Part shown: positions 15,936 to 24,272 of the stretch, piece after piece
How the letters are laid out: every line of letters begins with the position of its first letter
Numbering within the stretch: position 1 is the first letter of the stretch
Source of the DNA: CALARM01 sp964431735
Lineage (GTDB): Bacteria > Vulcanimicrobiota > SpSt-956 > JAKJGF01
Direction of reading: 5' to 3'
Length of the DNA: 39,369 bases
Assembly (NCBI GenBank): GCA_964431735.1
Contig: CAYSLJ010000056.1
Location: 1-39,369 of the forward strand
Translations under genes and position numbers: made by a program
Notes under the pieces: model-generated
Told to the model about the DNA's origin: nothing
The model's input: the letters and a program-made list of their open reading frames with translations, nothing else
Databases searched by the model: none

Positions 15936-18900
15936 TTAAAATTTCACATAATCTTCATCTTCACTATCAGAACCTGTAAGTTTAAGTTCAAATCCCTGAG
16001 TTCCTCCTCCCTCTATTCCTTTCATTGTTTTGTCTTTAATAGCCTTTCTGGCTACTTTTGAAATACCAAGCATTTTCTGGGATGTATTATCCACTTTGAA
16101 AAATTCTATAATATTCTGAAGTTGCTGGGCCTGTGAAGAAAGTTCCTCTGTAGTGGAAGCCATTTCTTCTGCCATAGAAGCATTCTGCTGTATTATCTGA
16201 TCTAATTGCTGTATTGCTTTATTTATTTGTTCTGCTCCTGTATTCTGTTCAGTACTGGCAGCACTTATTTCCTGAACCAGTTCTGCTGTTTTCTGTATGT
16301 CAGGAACAATTCTTCCAAGCATCTGTCCTGCCTGAACAGCCACTTCCACACTTGTAGAAGCAAGGTGGCTTATTTCTTTTGCCGCCTGCTGACTTCGTTC
16401 GGCAAGTTTACGCACTTCTGCAGCAACAACTGCAAAACCTTTACCATGTTCACCTGCTCTTGCAGCTTCAATTGCTGCATTCAGAGCAAGCATATTTGTC
16501 TGACGGGCAATTTCTTCAATAATTGATATCTTACCTGCAATTTCTTTCATGGCATCCACTGTTTCCGAAACAGCTTTACCGCCTTCTTTTGCGTCTTCTG
16601 CAGATTTAATTGCAATTTTTTCTGTCTGTGTTGCATTATCTGCATTTTGTTTTATATTTGAAGCCATTTGTTCCATTGAAGACGAAGCTTCCTCTGCAGA
16701 AGCTGCCTGTTTACTTGCACCGTCTGAAATGTTCTCGGCACTGGCACTCATCTGTACACTTCCTGTTGCTACATTGTCTGCAGCAGTTTTTACATTTATC
16801 ACTACTTCCTGAAGCTTCATTACCATTTGTTTTAATGCCTGCATGAGTTTATCCTGTGATGAACGTTCTCTTGTGTTTACAACAAGATTACCTGTTGCAA
16901 TCTCTTCTGCCATAATAGTAATATTATTCAGTGCTCCTATAAGGACATTCAGATTGTTTTTAATTTCGTTGAAATCGCCTTTATATTCTGCAGTAATAAT
17001 GGGAGGCATGTCTCCTTTACTGATACGATCAACATATTCTGCAGATACATTGAGAGGCCCTATGACTGCATCAAGTGTTTTATTAACACCTTCTACAATC
17101 TTTCTGAAATCTCCACTGTGTTTTGCCGCATCTGCTCTTATGTCCAGTTTACCTTCTACTGCAGATACAATAAGCATATTTGTATCTGTAATAAGAGCTT
17201 TCAGATTATGGCGAACCTGTTCAATAGTATCATTGATGAAAGCCTTTTTACCCGGGAATTTCTCAAGAGGTGCTTCGAAATTGCCTTCTCCGAAGGCTTT
17301 CACACAGGCCATAGCCTTCTTTTTTACATCGATATGTCCGAATACCATATTATTTACTCCTTCTCCCATAAGCCTGTATGCACCATGAAATTTCTCTACC
17401 TGAATTTTTACATCTATGTCTCCTGCGTCATGCTGAGAGGACATGTTATTCATTTCTGCAATAAGGCCGTTAAGAGCATCAATACATGTATTTAAATTAT
17501 TCTTAATCTCATTGAAGTCACCGTTATACTTATCTGTAATCCTTGGCGGAATATCGCCTTTAGAGATTCTGTCAACATATTCTGCAGCTACATTGAGAGG
17601 GCCTATGACAGCATCAAGAGTTTTATTAACACCTTCTACAATCTTTCTGAAATCTCCTCCATGTTTTGACGCATCAGCACTTGTGTCCAGTTTACCATCT
17701 ATTGCAGATATAGATAGCATGTTTGCATCTCCGACAAGGCTGTTAATGGCATCTATACAGGTATTCAGATTATTTTTGATCTCATTGAAGTCACCGTTAT
17801 ACTTATCTGTAATCCTTGGCGGAATATTGCCTTTAGAGATTCTGTCCACATATTCTGCGGCTACATTGAGAGGGCCTATGACTGCATCAAGGGTATTATT
17901 GACACCTTCCACAATCTTCCTGAAATCTCCTTCATGTTTCGATGCGTCTGCTCTTGTGTCCAGTTTACCTTCCAATGCGGCATGGGATAGTATGTTTGCA
18001 TCTGCAACAAGGGCATTTATCGCATCGATACAGGTATTCAGATTATTTTTAATTTCATTGAAGTCACCGTTATACTTATCCGTAATTTTAGGAGGAAGAT
18101 CGCCTTTTGAAATTCTGTCAACATATTCTGCGGCTACATTGAGAGGGCCTATAACGCTATCAAGTGTTTCATTGAAGCCTTTCAGCAGTTTAGAGTATGC
18201 TCCCTGCAGTTTTCCGGCATTTGCCCTTACATCCAGTTTCCCTTCTTTGCCTGCCGTTATAATTATGCCTGTCTCTTCTACCAGGGTGCTTATGGCATCA
18301 ATACAGCTATTTATATTATTTTTAATTTCGTTGAAATCACCATTATATTTATCTGTAATTTTGGGTGGTGTGTCTCCTTTAGAGATTCTGTCTATATATT
18401 CTGCAGCCACGTTGAGAGGCCCTATGACTGCATCCAGGGTTTCATTGATCCCGATAATAATAGGTCTGAATTCAAAATTAATTTTTTCCGGATTTCCTCT
18501 TGTATCAAGTTTCCCTGCCAGTGCCGCATCTATAAGGCGTTTTGTCTCTTCCATAAGAGTAGTTATTATACCTGAAATATTTGAGGAAAAATATACTCCT
18601 GAACCTATGGCAATAATTAAGCCTGTTATAACGGCAATAATCATAATTGATACGGCAGTACCGGCACTGCTGGTATTATTGTCAGATGTTTTTTGGGCAT
18701 CTTCTTCTATCAAAATAATGATTTTATCAATACAATCTCTTACAGCATTTGCACTTTTAGCACCTTTCCCGTCAAGTATTGCTGTAGTTTCTGTATCTTT
18801 ATTTGCTTTTGCCAGTTCAATCATTTGTTCCATATCGTCTTCATAGGATTTTATTAAGTCTTTTAATAAATTTACTTCCTTTTTTAAATTTTCCGATAAT

Positions 18901-19214
18901 TTTTTTCCTTCCATCCCGGATAGATTTTTATGTATAATATCTGATAATTCTTTTATTCTATCTTCGTTATGCTTAATGCCTTCCTGATCGTTAGTCCTGA
19001 TCATATCTCTCATGTTTACACGAATTCTATGGAAAGAAGTAGCTATTCCCATTACATCTTTTAATCCCATTGTAATATTCTTATAAAGATATGTATCTGC
19101 ATCATCGATTTTTTTTATATATGCTATACCCGTTATTCCTATAAGAGATGCTATAAGAGCCAGTATTACAAAGCCTGCCAGCACTTTTGTGCCTATTTTA
19201 ATATTACTTAACAT
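15936..19214 (-). CDS. Methyl-accepting chemotaxis protein with tandem HAMP-type repeats
   Basis: 1092 residues. TM1 at about 11-33, an external helical domain of about 150 residues, TM2 at about 187-209, then a long cytosolic array. The unit VIGPLNVAAEYVDRISKG, with about 91 residues per repeat, occurs five times (poly-HAMP pattern), with a divergent segment between the fourth and fifth. The C-terminal MCP signalling domain is intact, with the conserved tip EIARQTNMLALNAAIEAARA and GKGFAVVAAEVRKLAERS. There is no CheR-docking pentapeptide at the end, which reads ...DSEDEDYVKF. The poly-HAMP array transmits the signal from the external domain to CheA/CheW. Start supported by GGGAGG. It follows cheW by 44 bp in the same operon. 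Confidence 0.93.
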   Translation of the reverse strand: MLSNIKIGTKVLAGFVILALIASLIGITGIAYIKKIDDADTYLYKNITMGLKDVMGIATSFHRIRVNMRDMIRTNDQEGIKHNEDRIKELSDIIHKNLSGMEGKKLSENLKKEVNLLKDLIKSYEDDMEQMIELAKANKDTETTAILDGKGAKSANAVRDCIDKIIILIEEDAQKTSDNNTSSAGTAVSIMIIAVITGLIIAIGSGVYFSSNISGIITTLMEETKRLIDAALAGKLDTRGNPEKINFEFRPIIIGINETLDAVIGPLNVAAEYIDRISKGDTPPKITDKYNGDFNEIKNNINSCIDAISTLVEETGIIITAGKEGKLDVRANAGKLQGAYSKLLKGFNETLDSVIGPLNVAAEYVDRISKGDLPPKITDKYNGDFNEIKNNLNTCIDAINALVADANILSHAALEGKLDTRADASKHEGDFRKIVEGVNNTLDAVIGPLNVAAEYVDRISKGNIPPRITDKYNGDFNEIKNNLNTCIDAINSLVGDANMLSISAIDGKLDTSADASKHGGDFRKIVEGVNKTLDAVIGPLNVAAEYVDRISKGDIPPRITDKYNGDFNEIKNNLNTCIDALNGLIAEMNNMSSQHDAGDIDVKIQVEKFHGAYRLMGEGVNNMVFGHIDVKKKAMACVKAFGEGNFEAPLEKFPGKKAFINDTIEQVRHNLKALITDTNMLIVSAVEGKLDIRADAAKHSGDFRKIVEGVNKTLDAVIGPLNVSAEYVDRISKGDMPPIITAEYKGDFNEIKNNLNVLIGALNNITIMAEEIATGNLVVNTRERSSQDKLMQALKQMVMKLQEVVINVKTAADNVATGSVQMSASAENISDGASKQAASAEEASSSMEQMASNIKQNADNATQTEKIAIKSAEDAKEGGKAVSETVDAMKEIAGKISIIEEIARQTNMLALNAAIEAARAGEHGKGFAVVAAEVRKLAERSQQAAKEISHLASTSVEVAVQAGQMLGRIVPDIQKTAELVQEISAASTEQNTGAEQINKAIQQLDQIIQQNASMAEEMASTTEELSSQAQQLQNIIEFFKVDNTSQKMLGISKVARKAIKDKTMKGIEGGGTQGFELKLTGSDSEDEDYVKF

Positions 19215-19258
19215 AAGAAAACCTCCCAGTTAATAATTTTTATTTATTTTTTTACAGG

Positions 19259-19750
19259 TTATTGCTGTGCATCATTTCCCTGAAGTATTATCAGTTCTTC
19301 TGTTGAAAAAATCCTGTCAATATCAAGTATTATAATGAATTTTTCTTCTTTTTTTCCCATTCCTTTGATGAATTCCGTTTTCAGCCTCATTCCTATTTTC
19401 GGAGGCGGTTCTATCTGTTCCGGATCCAGTTCAAATACTTCCTGAACTGAATCCACAAGAGCACCGAGTATTACATTGTCACTGTCAAGTGTGACTTCCA
19501 CTATGACAATACATGTATTAACAGTTCTTTCGACTTTATTCATGCCGAATTTTGTCCTCATGTCTATAACAGGGACAACACTGCCTCTCAGATTTATAAC
19601 ACCTAACATAAATTCCGGCATCTGAGGGACTCTCGTAATTTTTGTATAATCCAATACCTCCCTTACCTTTGATATATCCAGGGCAAATAGTTCTCCGTCA
19701 AGAATAAAGGTCAAATATTGCCTTGTTTCTGTGATTCCAGATACTGACAT
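19259..19750 (-). CDS. cheW: CheW chemotaxis adaptor
   Basis: 163 residues from ATG 19750. An upstream ATG at 19759 directly abuts AGGAGG and so is too close, while 19750 has a 9-base spacing. The whole length is a CheW domain (YLTFILDGELFALDISKVREVL, then VPQMPEFMLGVINLRGSVVPVIDMR). It couples receptors to the CheA kinase. First gene of a cheW-receptor operon. No cheA is in the window, so the pair probably plugs into a pathway encoded elsewhere. Confidence 0.93.
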   Translation of the reverse strand: MSVSGITETRQYLTFILDGELFALDISKVREVLDYTKITRVPQMPEFMLGVINLRGSVVPVIDMRTKFGMNKVERTVNTCIVIVEVTLDSDNVILGALVDSVQEVFELDPEQIEPPPKIGMRLKTEFIKGMGKKEEKFIIILDIDRIFSTEELIILQGNDAQQ

Positions 19751-19927
19751 TTTATTCATCCTCCTCTGTATTTGAATTTAACTATATAGTATTATCGGTT
19801 ACAATAAAAAAAAACTTTATAGTGATTCATAAAAGTTTTTTATTTTTTAACTGCAAAATGTGTTTTAATATAAGCCTGGTATGATGCCAGTTATAACAGA
19901 AATAGACGAAGGCTATATTTTTTTTGC

Positions 19928-20032
19928 GTAAGAGCACCACGCAGAGATTTGTCGGTCATAATTTGACAAACCAGTGGGGTAATTATCGCTGGCACCACTT
20001 GGGACTGCTCCAGAGAGGAGCATTTTCTACGG
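19928..20032. other. Unexplained hairpin-rich, relatively GC-rich patch
   Basis: Between thyX and cheW lies a stretch unlike the AT-rich surroundings, with several possible stems: TTTGTC/GACAAA (19948-19953 with 19965-19970), AGTGG/CCACT (19973-19977 with 19995-19999) and GCTCC/GGAGC (20007-20011 with 20017-20021). GCACCAC occurs twice (19934 and 19992). It is not one of the repeats seen elsewhere here. It might be a structured RNA, a terminator region for thyX or an unrelated repeat. Confidence 0.3.
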
Positions 20033-20036
20033 GGTA

Positions 20037-20609
20037 TTATAAAACATCAAAATATGCAGGTGCTTTTTCTATGAAGATCTTTTTTATTTCTTCTGCTATA
20101 TTTCTTATTTCCCACTGGGCTTTTTTTGAGGTAGATAATTTTAGAAAATCCCACCATGCCTGAAAATTTCCTGATATAACTAACCTGGTAAGGGTGGCAT
20201 TGGGAAGTACATAACGGGCATCTTCCTGAGGTACACCTGAATCAACTAATTCACTGTATGCCTGTTCTATCTTTTGCATTATTTTCATATATAACATAAG
20301 ACTTTCTTCAGACGAGTTATATATAGACATAGGAACCAGATATGTAAAATCTTTCATATTTACATAACGCTGGCTTTCCTGTGTATAATTTAAATGGGTA
20401 TGTCTTACTAACTGGTGGCTACAGGCTCTACTGCACATGACCTCAAAAGATGCCATACAGTGTCTTCCTATGGATAACCTGCCTCCTTTTACTGTTTTTC
20501 TTATAAATTCTTCATAATCAACAGGTTCTCCACTGGTTCTTGTGGAAGTTTGAACCGCATAGGTCATGATTTTTGCATATTCCGGTGTTATGTATAAAAG
20601 TTTTATCAT
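20037..20609 (-). CDS. thyX: Flavin-dependent thymidylate synthase ThyX
   Basis: 190 residues, slightly short for the family. The ThyX signature is present as RHTHLNYTQESQRY (residues 69-82, Arg69-His70 and Ser79-x-Arg81), and the C-terminal block ARYVLPNATLTRLVISGNFQ is typical. ThyX makes dTMP from dUMP using FAD, NADPH and methylene-tetrahydrofolate. The start has only a weak GAAAGAG site. It lies 33 bp after the MBL-fold gene on the same strand, so both are probably in one transcript. Confidence 0.93.
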   Translation of the reverse strand: MIKLLYITPEYAKIMTYAVQTSTRTSGEPVDYEEFIRKTVKGGRLSIGRHCMASFEVMCSRACSHQLVRHTHLNYTQESQRYVNMKDFTYLVPMSIYNSSEESLMLYMKIMQKIEQAYSELVDSGVPQEDARYVLPNATLTRLVISGNFQAWWDFLKLSTSKKAQWEIRNIAEEIKKIFIEKAPAYFDVL

Positions 20610-20642
20610 ATACTATGACTCTTTCTTTAATAACTGAAAAGA

Positions 20643-21257
20643 TTACAGTGAATCATCCGTATAAATTATCTGACTCTTTTTTATATTCCTCAGGGTATTG
20701 AGAAGCATATCTTTTGCATGTTCTGTTACAGGACTGTCATGGCCTGAATAAATGATTTCTATATCGAGTTTTACTATCCTTTCAAATATTTTTACAAAAT
20801 GGGAAGAATAGGCACCGCCAGGTGTTCTTATATTTATAGCATTATCGCCTGAAAAGAATACTTTATCTTCTCTACAGTAAAGACAGATTGAATCGTTTGA
20901 ATGGCCCGGTACATGTATAACCTCAAAGATTCTATCTCCCATAAGAATATGCTGTCCGTCTTTTAATATATCTGTTACTCCTTCTATTTTTGTAAAAGCA
21001 TATACTCTGGGATTATATCTTTTTATTACATCTTTCAGTCCCCCTGAATGATCAAAGTGTCCATGAGTAAGCACTACCTGTTCTACAGGTCTTTTCCCGA
21101 CTCCTGTGGAAACACCTGCTATGACATCAATAACATCACCGTTTGTGCCGACATCTACAAGAGTATTTATTGCATCCAGTTGATTCCAGCTTCCGAGAAC
21201 CAGGTATCTGTTGGCACAGTAAACTTTACTGGATTTTCCAAGATTTACTATTTTCAT
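20643..21257 (-). CDS. Metallo-beta-lactamase-fold hydrolase
   Basis: 204 residues. The zinc motif HGHFDH (His65, His67, Asp69, His70) is intact, followed by PGHSNDS and FSGDNAI (the bridging Asp) and the final YSGHDS. No signal peptide. This is the glyoxalase II-like or general MBL group; the substrate cannot be read from sequence. AAGGAA precedes the start. It lies between the CheR-like gene (82 bp upstream) and thyX on the same strand. Confidence 0.85.
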   Translation of the reverse strand: MKIVNLGKSSKVYCANRYLVLGSWNQLDAINTLVDVGTNGDVIDVIAGVSTGVGKRPVEQVVLTHGHFDHSGGLKDVIKRYNPRVYAFTKIEGVTDILKDGQHILMGDRIFEVIHVPGHSNDSICLYCREDKVFFSGDNAINIRTPGGAYSSHFVKIFERIVKLDIEIIYSGHDSPVTEHAKDMLLNTLRNIKKSQIIYTDDSL

Positions 21258-21339
21258 AATTTTTTATTCCTTTTTCTACGTAACGGGTTACGCCTGGGAA
21301 TACCACTTAACTGGCGAACAGAGAGGTTCACTTCTGCAA

Positions 21340-21942
21340 TTAAACCTTCTTGAATAACTGGGCATCGGAAACTACCTGGGTGAAAAGGCCTGATAATTCT
21401 TCCGGTAGTTTCTGGGTTTGTTCCGTTGCAAAATATCCTCCCGGTGCAAGTGCCTTATGGAACATTCTGATAACTTCTATTCTTTCTGACTGCTGAAAAT
21501 GAAGAAGAACATTTTTACAGATTATTAAACTGTAATCACTGCCTGCAGGCTTCAGTGACAGGAGATTGTGTTTTTGAAAAACCACGCTTTTTCTTATTTT
21601 TTCATTAATTTTGTAATGTTCCGGTTTCGAAGATTTATCGAAATATTTCGCAAAAATTTCAGGAGGAATCCGCTGAAGTGGTTCCTCATGGTATTCACCT
21701 TCAGAAATAATCTTCTCAAATAGATTGCTTTCATCTATGTCTGTAGCGTCAATCTTTAAATTCCTGAAGGCAAAATGTCCCATGTTCTCGGCAAATATGA
21801 TTGCCAGGGAATATGGCTCAGGGCCCATGGCACAGCCTGCATCCCATATGCGAATATTGCTTTTCCCTGAAGCATATTTGACTACATTCTGTACTGTTAA
21901 ATTCAATGTATGGTAATCCCTAAAAAAATATGTAAAAGCCAT
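21340..21942 (-). CDS. CheR-type methyltransferase lacking the N-terminal domain
   Basis: 200 residues that correspond to the catalytic part of CheR: FFRD at the beginning, the SAM-binding motif IWDAGCAMGPEPYSLA, then ATDID, the ICKNVLLHF motif and LAPGGYF. CheR methylates receptor glutamates. The usual N-terminal helical domain is missing. The ATG has no ribosome binding site, and a stop codon and a heptad remnant (GCGTCACGAA) lie directly upstream. So either the gene is a true short form or its 5' part was lost at the repeat. The receptor gene lies about 2 kb away on the same strand and could be its substrate. Confidence 0.8.
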   Translation of the reverse strand: MAFTYFFRDYHTLNLTVQNVVKYASGKSNIRIWDAGCAMGPEPYSLAIIFAENMGHFAFRNLKIDATDIDESNLFEKIISEGEYHEEPLQRIPPEIFAKYFDKSSKPEHYKINEKIRKSVVFQKHNLLSLKPAGSDYSLIICKNVLLHFQQSERIEVIRMFHKALAPGGYFATEQTQKLPEELSGLFTQVVSDAQLFKKV

Positions 21943-22212
21943 TTTTTATTCGTGACGCAAGAAAGGTAACTTTTTGTTCCCTCTCATCTTTCACTTATCA
22001 CCTCTCAATTATAAATTCAGTGAAATTTATTAACATCCTTTAACGTTTCTTTTAATTTTTATCATAAGTATAGCTGGTTTCATAACTATTTATAATATTA
22101 TACTTTTGTACTTTTTCATAATTTCCTTGTATTTACTGGCTTTATAGTTAAAGAGGTTCTGGGTTTTAATCTTCCTGACCCGGCACCTGACACCTGACAC
22201 CTGAAAATTGAA

Positions 22213-22257
22213 TAGATTATTTTTTTACAGTTTTTAAAATCTGTAAAAGTATAGTAT
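22213..22257. repeat. Dispersed element E, copy 2
   Basis: Nearly identical to 1111-1155, same orientation. Confidence 0.65.
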
Positions 22258-22305
22258 AATAATGACCTCATAATGCTTAAAGAATAATATATAATAAACT
22301 TACTA

Positions 22306-22326
22306 TCACGCGTTACACGTTACGAA
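22306..22326. repeat. Heptad repeat block
   Basis: CACGCGTTACACGTTACGA: three period-7 units, followed by element F at 22335-22356. Confidence 0.65.
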
Positions 22327-22425
22327 ATTACATACGTATTATTTATGCTCACCTCATTACCTATAATACAATTATCGGTAAGATCAGGTTAAAGTTTATA
22401 GGTTTTAAAAAAATAGGTGTCCCAT

Positions 22426-22443
22426 GCCGGGTTAAGACCCGGC
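22426..22443. other. Stable hairpin
   Basis: GCCGGGT-TAAG-ACCCGGC, a perfect 7-bp GC-rich stem. It lies about 50 bp beyond the pseudokinase stop and may act in ending that transcript, though no T-run follows. Confidence 0.45.
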
Positions 22444-22495
22444 ACCTGGCACACTTAACCTCAAAAATCTATTTATCCGAATATGATAAAGTTTT

Positions 22496-23947
22496 TTATA
22501 ATTTCGATTCCCTTGGGACAACTATAAGGGGAGGTATTTTTTTATCTGTAATATATTCTATAGCTTCAATGGCTTTCTGCCTTATTTCAATATTTGTGTC
22601 ATCAATTAATTTTGCCAGAGAAGGGACGGATTTTTTATCTTTTATATTGTGCAGAGCAGTAATAGTACAGAGTCTTATACTGGCACTCTCGTCCGAAAGA
22701 AGAGGAATTAATATAGATAGTGCTCTTATGTCTCTCAGTTTACCAAGTTCTTTTATAGCAAGAAGTCTCCCTTTATCTTTTTTCTCTATTTTTCTGGTAA
22801 GTTCTCCGAAATAGTCTGCACTATTTTTAATACCTTCTTTAAAGAATTTTTCTTCCTCTTCTTCGGCTTTTTTTAGTTTTTCCAGGGCATCAATAAGAGC
22901 TACCTTCATTTCTCCTGCATTATCATATCTATCTTTTATTTTTGTTTTCAGTGCTCTTTTTATTATTATATCAGTATATATTGAAGCAGAGAAGTTAAGA
23001 GAAAGTACAGTCATAAAATTACCATCCATTCCGGGTGCTTCTCCGGTCAGAAGATAATGAAGTGTTGCGCCTGCAGAATATATATCACTTCGTGGTTCAG
23101 CGTTGCCGGCTATTTGTTCGGGAGGGGCATAGCCACTTGTTCCAATTTTTTTTGTGCTGGCTCTATCACTCCTTATGGCGAAACCGAAATTAAAAAGAAC
23201 TACAGACCGATCTCTTTCTCTGATAAACAGATTTGATGGTTTAATATCTCTGTGCAGTACCGGCGGTTCCTGATTGTGCAGATATTCCAGAATATCACAG
23301 AGATTAATACCCCATTTGAGTATCTGCTCTTCTGATATCTGCCCGTAACAGTTTTCAAAATATGTTTCCAGATCAATACCTTCTATATAGTCTATAACCA
23401 TAAAATATCTTCCGTTTTCTATAAAATAGTCCATCGTTTTAGGAAGATTGGAATGACTCAGTTTTGCCAGGAGTTTTGCCTCTTCATTGAATTTTTTACG
23501 ATAATATGCTTCTTCTTCACCTGAAGAAAGAGAACTTTTTAATTCCTTCAGAATACATGGCCCTTCAAGTCTGAGATCATAGGCCATATAAAAATCTCTT
23601 TTTTCAAGTGATTTATAACGTTCCACGATGTTATATCTTTCACAGAGTATAGTCCCCGGTTCAAGTAAACCTTCAGCCGGTATGGAAGAGGTCTGATCGT
23701 TATATCTTCTTCCTCCTGTGGCCCGTCCGAGATCTGTAATGGAAACTTTATCGAGAGAAGAAATTTTTTCTTTATGAGGAATTTTTTCCTGTGCCTGTAC
23801 AGAAGTTTCTTTCTCGGAAGTTTTTAAGTGGAGAGAATTTTTATCTTTCTCACTGGCAAAGAAAGCCCATTTTATACCATCTTTTTCCGTCCAATTTCCA
23901 TCGAAAAGATATTTTTCTACTCCCTTATTCTCTTTGTCTTCTTTCAT
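22496..23947 (-). CDS. Hanks-type kinase homologue, probable pseudokinase, with C-terminal HEAT repeats
   Basis: 483 residues from ATG 23947, which has AGGTGA upstream. The longer frame to 24004 only translates a heptad block. Layout: about 90 residues of polar tail, kinase fold (about 100-370), a charged coiled segment, then two or more HEAT repeats (about 395-470). The ATP-anchoring Lys (ILKEL, Lys134) and HRDIKPSN (Asp234) are kept and the APPEQ segment is normal. But the glycine-rich loop is gone (RYKSLEKRDFYMAYD), and DFG is NFG (Asn253), removing the metal-binding Asp. That pattern argues for a pseudokinase or a very atypical kinase. Divergent from the PASTA kinase gene, which it could regulate. 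Confidence 0.85.
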   Translation of the reverse strand: MKEDKENKGVEKYLFDGNWTEKDGIKWAFFASEKDKNSLHLKTSEKETSVQAQEKIPHKEKISSLDKVSITDLGRATGGRRYNDQTSSIPAEGLLEPGTILCERYNIVERYKSLEKRDFYMAYDLRLEGPCILKELKSSLSSGEEEAYYRKKFNEEAKLLAKLSHSNLPKTMDYFIENGRYFMVIDYIEGIDLETYFENCYGQISEEQILKWGINLCDILEYLHNQEPPVLHRDIKPSNLFIRERDRSVVLFNFGFAIRSDRASTKKIGTSGYAPPEQIAGNAEPRSDIYSAGATLHYLLTGEAPGMDGNFMTVLSLNFSASIYTDIIIKRALKTKIKDRYDNAGEMKVALIDALEKLKKAEEEEEKFFKEGIKNSADYFGELTRKIEKKDKGRLLAIKELGKLRDIRALSILIPLLSDESASIRLCTITALHNIKDKKSVPSLAKLIDDTNIEIRQKAIEAIEYITDKKIPPLIVVPRESKL

Positions 23948-23962
23948 AAAATAATCACCTGC

Positions 23963-24020
23963 TGCGTGACGCGTAACGCGTGACGGGGTTATATCGCGCA
24001 TCACGCATTACGCTTTACGA
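23963..24020. repeat. Heptad repeat block
   Basis: GCGTGAC, GCGTAAC, GCGTGAC, then GCATCAC, GCATTAC, GCTTTAC. It lies directly before the pseudokinase ribosome site and includes an in-frame ATG that extends the frame artificially. Confidence 0.8.
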
Positions 24021-24036
24021 AGTCGTTATATAGATA

Positions 24037-24057
24037 GTTATGAAACTAACTATAAAC
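24037..24057. repeat. Dispersed element C, partial copy 3
   Basis: GTTATGAAACTAACTATAAA matches 692-711. Confidence 0.6.
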
Positions 24058-24071
24058 ATTTCATTCAATAT

Positions 24072-24100
24072 ATTATAACAGTCTCTTATCTTTTAATCAA
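24072..24100 (-). promoter_or_regulatory. Promoter of the pseudokinase gene
   Basis: On the minus strand: TTGATT (24100-24095), a 17-bp spacer, TATAAT (24077-24072, consensus). Confidence 0.6.
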
Positions 24101-24138
24101 TAGAATTAACCTGACATTTCACCTGTAGCAGGAATTTA

Positions 24139-24167
24139 TTGACTCAAATAGAATTGTCTGATATATA
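24139..24167 (+). promoter_or_regulatory. Promoter of the PASTA kinase gene and probably the rpe run
   Basis: TTGACT (24139-24144), 17-bp spacer, TATATA (24162-24167). It leaves a leader of about 100 bases that contains heptad repeats. Confidence 0.6.
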
Positions 24168-24209
24168 AATCCAGTTTTATGATATACTTTATACAGGGAT
24201 AATCCCCTC

Positions 24210-24267
24210 GTCACGATTTGAAAAGGATAATCTCCGCGTCACGCGTCATGCGTCACGCGTCATGATT
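24210..24267. repeat. Heptad repeat block in the PASTA kinase leader
   Basis: GCGTCAC, GCGTCAT, GCGTCAC, GCGTCAT run up to 6 bases before the start codon, in the place where a ribosome binding site is expected. Confidence 0.8.
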
Positions 24268-24272
24268 TTAAA

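Larger units (their letters stand above)
21943..22495. other. Repeat-rich spacer between CheR-like and pseudokinase genes
   Basis: No gene found. It has period-7 runs (TCATCTT, TCACTTA, TCACCTC near 21986), three CACCTGA heptads at about 22183-22203, element E copy 2, a heptad block at 22306-22326, element F, and a hairpin at 22426-22443 (GCCGGGT/ACCCGGC). The phrase GACCCGGCACCTG occurs twice (about 22175 and 22436). Confidence 0.65.
23948..24272. other. Divergent promoter region of the two kinase genes
   Basis: No gene. It contains heptad blocks on both flanks, element C copy 3, and one promoter for each direction. Confidence 0.7.

Noticed and set aside
17443..18846. 467-codon plus-strand frame opposite the chemoreceptor
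   Set aside because: Its length comes from the near-identical repeats of the real gene read in reverse. The opposite frame has the poly-HAMP and MCP motifs.
19924..20163. 79-codon plus-strand frame overlapping thyX
   Set aside because: It overlaps the ThyX coding end in reverse and lacks a ribosome site. The ThyX match is decisive.
23948..24004. N-terminal extension of the pseudokinase
   Set aside because: It translates a heptad block. ATG 23947 has its own AGGTGA site.
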